Below are positions 1 through 5,565 of a DNA stretch of 7,734 nt, piece by piece. The stretch is taken from the NCBI GenBank assembly GCA_017416885.1, contig JAFQAM010000179.1:1-7734 (forward strand), in the 5' to 3' direction. The stretch comes from Clostridia bacterium (GTDB lineage: Bacteria > Bacillota > Clostridia > Oscillospirales > CAG-272). A model generated the notes under the pieces. It was not told where the DNA came from. It saw only the letters and a program-made list of their open reading frames with translations, and did no database searches. Position numbers and translations under genes: made by a program. How positions within the stretch are numbered: the first letter of the stretch is position 1; every line of letters begins with the position of its first letter.

Positions 1-156
1 AACATAATCAACCCAATATTCGTTTCCGCAAATTTGTTCAAAGGAAAAATCACGATTTTTAAAAGTATCAATGTCACAATATTTATTTTCAGTACAAGAG
101 GTAAAACCAAGCAAAAATATGATCATTAAAACGAGTATTATATATTTAATTTTCAT
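1..156 (-). CDS. Putative lipoprotein, N-terminal part (runs off the left edge)
   Basis: The reverse strand gives 52 open codons from an ATG at 156 to the window edge. The protein starts MKIKYIILVLMIIFLLGFTSC: two lysines, a hydrophobic stretch at about residues 5-18, and a Cys at 21 preceded by F-T-S. This is the layout of a bacterial lipoprotein signal peptide (short charged n-region, hydrophobic core, lipobox-like cysteine). If correct, the mature protein is lipid-anchored on the outer face of the membrane. The visible mature part has two more cysteines (27 and 43) and matches no family I recognise. The start is supported by an AAGGAG ribosome binding site at 167-172, 10 nt from the ATG, and by a strong promoter at 223-251. 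The gene has its own promoter and a possible terminator upstream of it, so it is probably separate from the sugar genes. The function is unknown because most of the gene is missing. Confidence 0.6.
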   Translation of the reverse strand, partial: MKIKYIILVLMIIFLLGFTSCTENKYCDIDTFKNRDFSFEQICGNEYWVDYV

Positions 157-222
157 GCTAAATAGTCTCCTTTTAAAATAGTTGTTCTTTGCTACATTAG
201 ATCAATAGATTTTCACAATCTG

Positions 223-251
223 ATTATACAATACATTCCAGTAAAATTCAA
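223..251 (-). promoter_or_regulatory. Sigma-70/SigA-type promoter of the lipoprotein-like gene
   Basis: Read on the minus strand, a TTGAAT -35 box (246-251) is followed by a 17-bp spacer and a perfect TATAAT -10 box (223-228). It lies 67 bp upstream of the ATG at 156 and points towards it. The match and spacing are near ideal; activity is inferred. Confidence 0.7.
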
Positions 252-260
252 CCAGTATCG

Positions 261-296
261 AAAAAAGACTACTTAATTCAAGTTTCTTCGTCTTTT
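261..296 (-). terminator. Possible intrinsic terminator of the MFS/glycosidase operon
   Basis: On the minus strand AAAAGAC (290-296 in plus coordinates GTCTTTT) can pair with GTCTTTT (263-269), with an inner 4-bp stem (271-274 with 280-283), and the right arm runs into six Ts (266-261). It lies about 135 bp past the stop codon at 432 and just before the next gene's promoter, which is a sensible place for a terminator. The stem is A+T-rich and has an internal loop, so the call is tentative. The rest of 297-431 holds only a weak 6-bp hairpin (392-397 with 412-417) and nothing else I can support. Confidence 0.35.
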
Positions 297-431
297 CATT
301 TTAGCACTTAATATTTGTCCCAACTATCTATTGTTAAATATGACACAAGAGATTATAAGTACACACTTAATAATACTTTTTTTAATTTAGTGCATTTTGT
401 TATGCGCTATGAAATGCTCGAATAGTGTTAA

Positions 432-1916
432 TTAATTGTCTTTGGCTGTTATAATAATTTCCGCCCGTTCGACATTGATGCTGTCGGAGTCGAGAAAATA
501 GTTTGTTCTGTCAATAACGGATATTGACAGTGTGTTTGTTCCGTTATTTATAAGGCTTGAATCAACCTTTGCTTTGATTTCTAAAATAGGTGTGGGGTTT
601 TGGTTTAAGCAAGCGGCGGTATATATTGAGGGCTGTGGATCAGGCCAGAAAATTTGCTGATCCGTGTAATAATAATTTTCTGTAAAGTCCTCTATCTCTG
701 CTCCATTGAAGAATATTTTAAATTTATCGCAAGAGGATTTTGCATTGGTTATAACAAATCTTATTTCTGCGTTTCTTTCTTTAAAATCTCCACACACATC
801 AATATTAATATCAAGCGGTGTTTCATCGTTTGGGATAGGTGCAGGAAGGGGGGCGAAAACATTATTGCCACCACATCCCGTTAAAAACGGATAGCCGCCT
901 TTTCTGTCTGCGGCGAATTTTAACGCTTTATTAAGTTTATTTTCATCATTAAAGATATTATAAAAATCGGAATAATCTCTGCCAAGACAATTTAGTATTT
1001 CCTCGGGTGGAAGCAGCTTTTCGAGTTCTTCTTGGGGTGCCGGGGCGAAGTTAAATGCAACTATTCCGTCTGCTCCCTTGTTAATCCAATTAGACAACAT
1101 TCCGCGGTAGAAATCCTTTGTTTGGTTATGCTGTGCATCAGCCAAGTGCCACGCGTCCCAGCATGCATAGACCAAGGTGCTTGTTCCTTCTGTAATTTTT
1201 TTATACCGATCAATATCGGGGTTAACTGTTCTTGAGCCACATATAACAAAGTCAACTATATTGTTTTTAGCCCATTTTTCAACATCGAAGCCGTCTTTAT
1301 GACAGGCTTCGATATTTTCAGGAAGCTTGGCACCGACTGCGACTTGGCGGTTAAGGTTACTCATACTATTTTTTAGTTTGGTCATAAACTCCGTAACACA
1401 TTCTCTGTATTCCCATTGTTTACCTACGGGAAGGCATGGAAGATGTCTTAAAAAGTCAATGCAAATTCCATCGAAGGAATATTTAGTCATAATTTTTGTT
1501 ATGTAGTTGAGTTTAAATTCTTGAAGTTTTTTAGATGCTAAATTCCATAAGCCCTCTTGCCACCAGGTTTTAATTATCCAATCCTTATGATTTTGCTTTA
1601 GTTCATTTCTGTCAGATGTTAATTCTACCTCTGATATACGATGGTGGCAATATGCTTCAATTCCGCGTTTATGGCACTCATCTATAATGCGTTCCATAAT
1701 ATTTATGCGTTTTTCTTGGAATTTTCTATATATATCGGCATTGTAGCAGTTCAATTCCTGCTCAAAAAAGCAATGTCCTTCCCAAAAAATTACATCTGCT
1801 TTTACATCTTTTTTATCAATGCAATAAAATAGCCAATCTATAAGTTTATCTTCGGGAATATTAGCAAGTTGTCCCATATAAGGGTCTAATTGAATTATAA
1901 ACCTTGTTTGTTTCAA
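432..1916 (-). CDS. Putative intracellular glycoside-hydrolase-like protein (TIM barrel plus C-terminal beta domain)
   Basis: A 494-residue protein starting at a TTG codon (1914-1916). The first ~330 residues read like a TIM-barrel glycosidase-like domain of the broad GHL10/family-10-like type: DPYMG near residue 11, DVIFWEG at 41-47, a YCHHR strand at 89-93, FDGICIDFLRHLP at 148-160, and GADGIVAFNF at 281-290, which resembles the closing strand of such barrels. The last ~125 residues, after a proline-rich linker (about 355-367), are rich in beta-type sequence and probably form a sandwich domain. No signal peptide is visible, so the protein should be cytoplasmic. An upstream ATG at 1982 is open in frame, but it would put 70 nt inside the transporter gene and adds a Lys/Arg/Cys-rich leader; the TTG has AAAGGAG (1924-1930) 7 nt away and overlaps the transporter stop as TTGA, which argues for translational coupling. 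The family match is from pattern memory only; acidic residues such as D154 are candidates for catalysis, not established. The substrate is unknown. Confidence 0.7.
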   Translation of the reverse strand: MKQTRFIIQLDPYMGQLANIPEDKLIDWLFYCIDKKDVKADVIFWEGHCFFEQELNCYNADIYRKFQEKRINIMERIIDECHKRGIEAYCHHRISEVELTSDRNELKQNHKDWIIKTWWQEGLWNLASKKLQEFKLNYITKIMTKYSFDGICIDFLRHLPCLPVGKQWEYRECVTEFMTKLKNSMSNLNRQVAVGAKLPENIEACHKDGFDVEKWAKNNIVDFVICGSRTVNPDIDRYKKITEGTSTLVYACWDAWHLADAQHNQTKDFYRGMLSNWINKGADGIVAFNFAPAPQEELEKLLPPEEILNCLGRDYSDFYNIFNDENKLNKALKFAADRKGGYPFLTGCGGNNVFAPLPAPIPNDETPLDINIDVCGDFKERNAEIRFVITNAKSSCDKFKIFFNGAEIEDFTENYYYTDQQIFWPDPQPSIYTAACLNQNPTPILEIKAKVDSSLINNGTNTLSISVIDRTNYFLDSDSINVERAEIIITAKDN

Positions 1917-3121
1917 TTTTTTGCTCCTTTCAGTTGATTTTGTTTGACACTTTTTGCAACGGCGTAATACATAACTCCACAAATAAGTAGCATCGCTGAT
2001 GCAAAAATCAATACGCCTGTATATCCAATTGCTTCATTAAGTGGAGTTATAATCAAAGTTGCAACTGCTTGAGCGCCTGTAAAGATAAGCATTCGGATAG
2101 AGGTATATGACCCGATTTGTTCTTTTGGGATAATTTCCGTAACGATAACGGGAAATGCGGTATCGGTAACAAACTTAAAAAACGAAGCGACAGTGAAGCA
2201 ACAAAAGAAGCCGATAGCTCCAAGCTCAAGCGAAAAGGGGAAAAGTATACATGCGCCTATGGTGGATATTAAAAGTAAATTTTTCGTTGAAAACTTTTTG
2301 TATGCAAACGCAAAAAACAAATTACCTGCAAAGGTTGCTATTTGTAAAATTAAATTCACATATGATGAGGTAGTTTCGTCTAAAATGCTCACAGATAATG
2401 CGATTGTAGTAATTACATTAAATATGCCTATTGCTAAACCGCGAGTGAAGTTTGGGATTAATAATACATATGTATTCTTATTTTTAAAGACCTCCAAAAA
2501 GTCGTTTTTTTCTTTATTTTCTTTGATTGTTTCCGTGTTTTTTACTACCATAGACCCACACACGATGCTTGTTATAATAAAGCATACTATTGAAAGCAGA
2601 AAGAAAGATGCGGTTACTTTCATATATGAGAATTTTGATAAAAGTATGGAATAGACAAGTGACACTAAAAAAGATACTCCACCTGCTATTGCTGTGCTAA
2701 TGCCTGTCATCTTTCCGTAATCCTTCATATCAATAGTATAATACGGTAAGCAGTACGCAAGAATGTTATACAGTCCTACGCCGACATAGGATATGCTTGC
2801 AACGATAAATACTGTAACTACATAGACATTTTTTATTAGTTCAACATTTATTGCACCTATTAAAAATACACAGGTTAATAAGCTGAGTGATAAACAAGAT
2901 ATGCTCGTAACCAATTTTACACGCTTTATTTTATCTGATAAAAATGTTAGAACGAGCATCATTGCCACTTGCATAATCTGCATTAACGAATTAAGCACAT
3001 AAACTTGCTCGGCGGAAAATCCTGCTTGAATTAAAAAGGTTTGCATAATTGCGCCTGTGCAGAATGTGAAGCCCAAGTTATAAAGTGTTGTGTAAATGCA
3101 ATATTTTTTTATGTTTGACAT
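1913..3121 (-). CDS. MFS transporter, probably for a sugar or glycoside
   Basis: A 402-residue, very hydrophobic protein with about 12 predicted membrane helices (approximately residues 12-31, 41-61, 70-90, 98-125, 140-162, 168-190, then a charged cytoplasmic loop at 191-215 rich in Lys/Glu/Asn, and 217-245, 252-273, 280-297, 300-320, 340-360, 366-388). FLSDKIKRVKL at 60-70 is the loop 2-3 position of the MFS motif A (D-K-x-x-R/K). The two-times-six layout and length are typical of the major facilitator superfamily, which moves small solutes by proton- or sodium-coupled transport across the cytoplasmic membrane. The ATG is preceded by GAGGA (3126-3130) and a promoter at 3170-3198. The gene's TGA overlaps the TTG start of the glycosidase-like gene, and a second glycosidase gene lies just upstream, so a glycoside or sugar substrate is the best inference. 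Specificity cannot be read from the sequence. Confidence 0.85.
   Translation of the reverse strand: MSNIKKYCIYTTLYNLGFTFCTGAIMQTFLIQAGFSAEQVYVLNSLMQIMQVAMMLVLTFLSDKIKRVKLVTSISCLSLSLLTCVFLIGAINVELIKNVYVVTVFIVASISYVGVGLYNILAYCLPYYTIDMKDYGKMTGISTAIAGGVSFLVSLVYSILLSKFSYMKVTASFFLLSIVCFIITSIVCGSMVVKNTETIKENKEKNDFLEVFKNKNTYVLLIPNFTRGLAIGIFNVITTIALSVSILDETTSSYVNLILQIATFAGNLFFAFAYKKFSTKNLLLISTIGACILFPFSLELGAIGFFCCFTVASFFKFVTDTAFPVIVTEIIPKEQIGSYTSIRMLIFTGAQAVATLIITPLNEAIGYTGVLIFASAMLLICGVMYYAVAKSVKQNQLKGAKN
1924..1930 (-). promoter_or_regulatory. Ribosome binding site that sets a TTG start
   Basis: AAAGGAG on the minus strand sits 7 nt before the TTG at 1916 and lies inside the last codons of the transporter gene. 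It decides the TTG over the upstream in-frame ATG at 1982, which has no comparable site. Confidence 0.7.
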
Positions 3122-3169
3122 ATCTTCCTCAAATTAAAAATGGAAATTTTATTTTATTATCATTACTTG

Positions 3170-3198
3170 ATTATACCACGAAATATATGACTTTTCAA
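3170..3198 (-). promoter_or_regulatory. Promoter of the MFS/glycosidase operon
   Basis: On the minus strand TTGAAA (3193-3198), a 17-bp spacer, and TATAAT (3170-3175), with TG one base before the -10 box (extended -10). It lies about 50 bp upstream of the MFS ATG and downstream of the terminator hairpin of the preceding gene. I see no clear operator palindrome around it. Confidence 0.75.
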
Positions 3199-3236
3199 TA
3201 TTATTTCCTCATTAAAAAATCAAGCATAAAGGAAAT

Positions 3237-3270
3237 AAGCACCTCAAAAGCAGGTGTTTTTGAGGTGCTT
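3237..3270 (-). terminator. Intrinsic terminator after the GH63-like gene
   Basis: A perfect 13-bp inverted repeat, AAGCACCTCAAAA (3237-3249) with TTTTGAGGTGCTT (3258-3270), and an 8-nt loop. It begins 9 bp after the TAA at 3279-3281. On the minus strand the stem is followed by ATTTCCTTT, a moderate U-tract; on the plus strand the following tract (GTTATTTTTT) is better, but no plus-strand gene precedes it. It also separates the two sugar operons. Confidence 0.7.
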
Positions 3271-3278
3271 GTTATTTT

Positions 3279-4895
3279 TTATAATAGTCTATAAGCGTTT
3301 GCGGTCCAGCAGTATGCTTTGCATTTTAATGAATCGCCCGTTATTGGGTCATGGTTTTCGGAAAAGCCCGATTTTTCTATTGCTTTTTTGTAGCCCGATG
3401 CTATGCTTTCGCTTATTTGTGCTTCTCCCATATTTCTTAATGCTAAAGTAAATATAATCTGGTCAGGTCCCCAGGCGGGTCCTCTCCAATAGCCGTTTTG
3501 CGTATAGAATGGGCTGTGAATAGATTCGCTTGCAAGTCCGTATGGGCATAAGAAATCGTTTTTGAGTTTGTTAAGTATGTATTCTTTGATTTCAGCAGGA
3601 AGTCTGTCCTCTAAAACAATCATTCTGAGCGGCATTAGGCTTTGAGTTCTGTATATTTCCTCTGTCATACCGTTGCGTATGAAAATTTCTCCGTCCCAGA
3701 AATGAGTTACACACTTTTCTAAAAGCTCGTTTGACAGCATTTTGTATATTCTTTTATCATTACACAAATTAAGCTTCTCTGCCATCTGTGATAAGACATC
3801 GCACTGTACAGACAAATATGCAATTAAATCGGGGGATTGAATAATTTCAGTATTATCAAAGCAGGTTGCGTTATCATTGCCTGAGTCATTTCCGTGATAA
3901 TAGCAAGGAGTATTGCCGCGATAGTTGAGCCACCAATCAGTGTTCTTTTTCATATAGTAATAAAGCTCGTCTATAATCTCAATATCCTCATATTTTTTGT
4001 TGCGTTTTACAAGCTGCTTATAAATCCAGCCTTGGATAGGTGGCTTTACAAATGATTTTTCCATATTTGTGGTAGTAACGGTATCGGGGGTTCTTCCGTG
4101 ATTATCCATAAATCTGTAAGGATAAATTAACTGATTATATGAAAGCTCAAAATCCTTATCAGCTAAATCGAGGGCGTTGAAGGTATTATCCCAAGACCAA
4201 AGCTTGCACATACCTGATTTACTCATTACAATCGCGTCTCTGTCGTAATTGCCTTCACCTGATATGATATTGCTCCATAAAATATACGCGCAGGATTTGT
4301 CATATTCGTTCTTGCACTTCATTTTTTCTTCCCATGCAAGAAATTCGTTCTTTCTGCATTCAGCGTATTCACTGTATGTTAAATCTGTGTAAACAGAATT
4401 CTCGCTTGTGCTCAGACGAACGGTAAACTCGTATTCTCCGTTTTCATCAGGAAGAATTGTTATTTTTATGGAATCCTTAAATATTCTTCTTTCGCTATCC
4501 CTTGTATCAAGAGATACGGAGCCTTTGTGAATTTTGAAGGTATGGAATGTGTTTGTAAAGCAATCGCAAAGCTTTAAGATGTTCTTTCCCTCATAAATAT
4601 AGTTTGCTTTATACACGCCGTCTGTATAAATATAGCTAAGACAGGGGGATTTACCCTTACCGGAAAAGCAAATTCCGTCCTTACCGAACAGGCACATTTT
4701 GTGTATATTACCGTTTTCGGTTATCCGAAGCTCCCAAGGTAAAAATTCTTCGGTTGATGAATCGGAAAAGCCAAGCTCCATAAGTGGCACTGTTCCACCG
4801 TTATGAAGTGAATTTAAAACAATTTTTTCATTGGTCCTTGCAACAGTAAGCAGGGAATTTCTTGAGCTGAAATGATATTTATCAAGGCTTAACAT
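3279..4895 (-). CDS. GH63/mannosylglycerate-hydrolase-like glycosidase
   Basis: A 538-residue protein without a signal peptide, so probably cytoplasmic. Residues 1 to about 175 look like an N-terminal beta-sandwich; from about 195 to the end it reads as an (alpha/alpha)6 barrel. Landmarks typical of the GH63 and MGH1-like clan: KLWSWDNTFNALDLA at 231-245, NHGRTPD at 265-271, HGNDSGNDN at 334-342, YWRGPAWGP at 469-477, SENHDPITGD at 512-521, and the closing CWTANAY at 529-535. In that clan the Asp of the S-G-x-D-N motif is the usual general acid and the Glu of the E-N-x-x-P-x-T-G motif the general base, which would be D341 and E513 here; both are present, so the enzyme looks active. It should be an inverting enzyme acting on an alpha-linked glucoside or mannoside (for example a glycosylglycerate), but the substrate is inference. 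The ATG is supported by GGAG (4903-4906) 7 nt upstream; the promoter is at 4929-4957 and the terminator at 3237-3270. Its neighbours are an MFS transporter and another glycosidase-like gene. Confidence 0.85.
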   Translation of the reverse strand: MLSLDKYHFSSRNSLLTVARTNEKIVLNSLHNGGTVPLMELGFSDSSTEEFLPWELRITENGNIHKMCLFGKDGICFSGKGKSPCLSYIYTDGVYKANYIYEGKNILKLCDCFTNTFHTFKIHKGSVSLDTRDSERRIFKDSIKITILPDENGEYEFTVRLSTSENSVYTDLTYSEYAECRKNEFLAWEEKMKCKNEYDKSCAYILWSNIISGEGNYDRDAIVMSKSGMCKLWSWDNTFNALDLADKDFELSYNQLIYPYRFMDNHGRTPDTVTTTNMEKSFVKPPIQGWIYKQLVKRNKKYEDIEIIDELYYYMKKNTDWWLNYRGNTPCYYHGNDSGNDNATCFDNTEIIQSPDLIAYLSVQCDVLSQMAEKLNLCNDKRIYKMLSNELLEKCVTHFWDGEIFIRNGMTEEIYRTQSLMPLRMIVLEDRLPAEIKEYILNKLKNDFLCPYGLASESIHSPFYTQNGYWRGPAWGPDQIIFTLALRNMGEAQISESIASGYKKAIEKSGFSENHDPITGDSLKCKAYCWTANAYRLL

Positions 4896-4928
4896 ATTTG
4901 TTCTCCAATCTGTTTTTGTTGTAAGCTT

Positions 4929-4957
4929 ATTTTATCATATAATCGAATAAATTTCAA
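4929..4957 (-). promoter_or_regulatory. Promoter of the GH63-like gene
   Basis: On the minus strand TTGAAA (4952-4957), a 17-bp spacer, and TAAAAT (4929-4934) preceded by TGA (extended -10). It lies 33 bp upstream of the ATG at 4895. It uses the same -35 hexamer as the MFS operon promoter, which allows but does not prove co-regulation. Confidence 0.65.
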
Positions 4958-5019
4958 TCAATAGGTTCAAATTAAATTCATTTTATTGAGTTTTTAAAAT
5001 TGAATAACTCATGAGGATA

Positions 5020-5175
5020 TTAATTTATAAAATCTGCGATTTCATCAATTCGTTTTTCTAATTCATCAATGAATGAAGATTTGATATTATTAGACTCATA
5101 ATTAGGGAGCTTTTTTCGTGGTAGATTCTCATATGCAACATAGCTACTACCGTCATTATATACAGAACAATACAT
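5020..5175 (-). CDS. Short orphan ORF, hypothetical protein
   Basis: A 51-residue frame beginning MYCSVYNDGSSYVAY and ending in an acidic, probably helical stretch (FIDELEKRIDEIADFIN). A GGAG at 5185-5188 lies 9 nt before this ATG, which is why I chose it. The same frame is open back to an ATG at 5235, giving 71 residues, but the extra N-terminus (MWENLDFSIF) is encoded by the first hairpin repeat and has no ribosome binding site. An alternative start is the ATG at 5190. I recognise no family. No convincing promoter is visible upstream; three hairpins (5200-5390) occupy that place. It could be a real small gene, a remnant of a longer gene, or a chance frame. Confidence 0.35.
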   Translation of the reverse strand: MYCSVYNDGSSYVAYENLPRKKLPNYESNNIKSSFIDELEKRIDEIADFIN

Positions 5176-5199
5176 TTTCATTTTCTCCATTTCATTATG

Positions 5200-5243
5200 G
5201 GCGTTGAAAATGGAAAAATCAAGATTTTCCCACATCCAACACC
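5200..5243 (-). repeat. Hairpin repeat, copy 1
   Basis: Imperfect palindrome with arms 5200-5219 and 5224-5243 and a 4-nt loop. The core left arm is GTTGAAAATGGAAAAATC and the right arm GATTTTCCCACATCCAAC. Read on the plus strand the core stem has three A-C mismatches and one A-A; read as minus-strand RNA the A-C pairs become U-G wobbles, leaving one U-U. It shares these mismatch positions with the two copies that follow. Confidence 0.75.
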
Positions 5244-5249
5244 TTTATT

Positions 5250-5294
5250 AGCGTGGAAAATGGAAAACTCGTTGAGTTTCCCACATCCCACACT
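5250..5294 (-). repeat. Hairpin repeat, copy 2
   Basis: Arms 5250-5270 and 5274-5294 with a 3-nt loop. The core is GTGGAAAATGGAAAACTC with GAGTTTCCCACATCCCAC. Relative to copy 1, the outer pairs change from GTTG/CAAC to GTGG/CCAC and the inner pairs from ATC/GAT to CTC/GAG, each change matched on the other arm. The mismatch positions are the same as in copy 1. Confidence 0.75.
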
Positions 5295-5296
5295 TT

Positions 5297-5390
5297 AAAA
5301 TCTTCCAACATTGAAAATGGAAAAGTCCCGATAGTTAGATTGTTTTTATTGATTTGCGGGACTTTCCCACATCCAACATTGAAAGATTTT
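5297..5390 (-). repeat. Hairpin repeat, copy 3, with long 34-nt arms
   Basis: Arms 5297-5330 and 5357-5390 are equal in length (34 nt) and can pair over their full length around a 26-nt loop. The outer 8 bp (AAAATCTT with AAGATTTT) and inner 9 bp (AAAGTCCCG with CGGGACTTT) are perfect. By hand alignment 27 pairs are Watson-Crick; as minus-strand RNA six of the remaining seven are G-U wobbles and one is U-U. The core part shares its sequence and mismatch positions with copies 1 and 2, while the inner stem is different and compensated. Confidence 0.75.
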
Positions 5391-5417
5391 CTGCTACTAC
5401 TAATCGCAAAACTAAAG

Positions 5418-5434
5418 CAAAAGCTCCGCTTTTG
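5418..5434. other. Short perfect hairpin between the repeats and the ktr promoter
   Basis: CAAAAGC (5418-5424), loop TCC, GCTTTTG (5428-5434): a 7-bp perfect stem. The flanks are mildly T-rich in both directions (TCATATTT on plus, CTTTAGTTTT on minus), so it could be a weak bidirectional terminator that insulates the ktr promoter from its surroundings. No gene ending here requires one. Confidence 0.35.
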
Positions 5435-5462
5435 TCATATTTAATTTATATTTATAAAAATG

Positions 5463-5491
5463 TTGACATAAGCGGTATAATATGATATAAT
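5463..5491 (+). promoter_or_regulatory. Consensus promoter of the ktrBA operon
   Basis: TTGACA (5463-5468), a 17-bp spacer, TATAAT (5486-5491), and a TG at -15/-14: a perfect match to the vegetative promoter consensus with an extended -10. A second TATAAT lies inside the spacer (5476-5481). Transcription should start near 5498, leaving a leader of about 65 nt before the chosen ktrB ATG. Confidence 0.85.
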
Positions 5492-5512
5492 TGTAAAAAA
5501 ATAATAATAAAC

Positions 5513-5561
5513 GGAACCAGCTGACTGCAGAGGATGTTGGTTCCTTTATGCTTTTAAGGAA
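5513..5561 (+). promoter_or_regulatory. Structured leader of ktrB with two overlapping hairpins
   Basis: Hairpin A pairs GGAACCAGC (5513-5521) with GTTGGTTCC (5536-5544): 9 bp with one G-U. Hairpin B pairs TTCCTT (5541-5546) with AAGGAA (5556-5561). Both need 5541-5544, so they exclude each other, and B buries the AAGGA (5556-5560) that serves the ktrB start at 5566. A could therefore free the ribosome binding site and B could hide it. Hairpin A is also followed by a mildly T-rich stretch. Stabilities were not computed, and B is A+U-rich and may be weak. Confidence 0.4.
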
Positions 5562-5565
5562 AAAT

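Noticed and set aside
319..355. Plus-strand promoter-like TTGTTA-17-TATAAG in the left intergenic region
   Set aside because: There is no plus-strand gene downstream, and A+T-rich DNA gives such matches by chance.
392..417. Terminator at the end of the glycosidase-like gene
   Set aside because: GCATTT/AAATGC is only 6 bp with a 14-nt loop and is followed on the minus strand by an A-rich, not T-rich, tract.
1417..1440. Palindromic-repeat insertion encoding LPCLPVGKQ within the barrel domain
   Set aside because: The peptide resembles ones encoded by known palindromic repeats, but the DNA palindrome here is short and imperfect, and the stretch fits in frame after the FDGICIDFLRH strand, so a native loop is the simpler reading.
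1917..1982. ATG start at 1982 for the glycoside-hydrolase-like gene
   Set aside because: It would overlap the transporter by 70 nt and lacks a ribosome binding site; the TTG at 1916 has a strong one and a TTGA coupling geometry.
2193..2654. Plus-strand open frame of 153 codons inside the MFS gene
   Set aside because: It is antisense to continuous membrane-helix coding sequence, has no ribosome binding site worth noting, and encodes low-complexity Lys/Phe/Ser-rich sequence.
5200..5390. CRISPR array
   Set aside because: Only three units, spaced irregularly (about 50 nt), and the variable parts lie inside base-paired stems rather than being unrelated spacers between identical repeats.
5463..5565. 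Cyclic-di-AMP (ydaO-type) riboswitch upstream of ktrB
   Set aside because: The leader between the predicted start of transcription and the gene is only about 65 nt, too short for that riboswitch, and its conserved sequence blocks are not seen.
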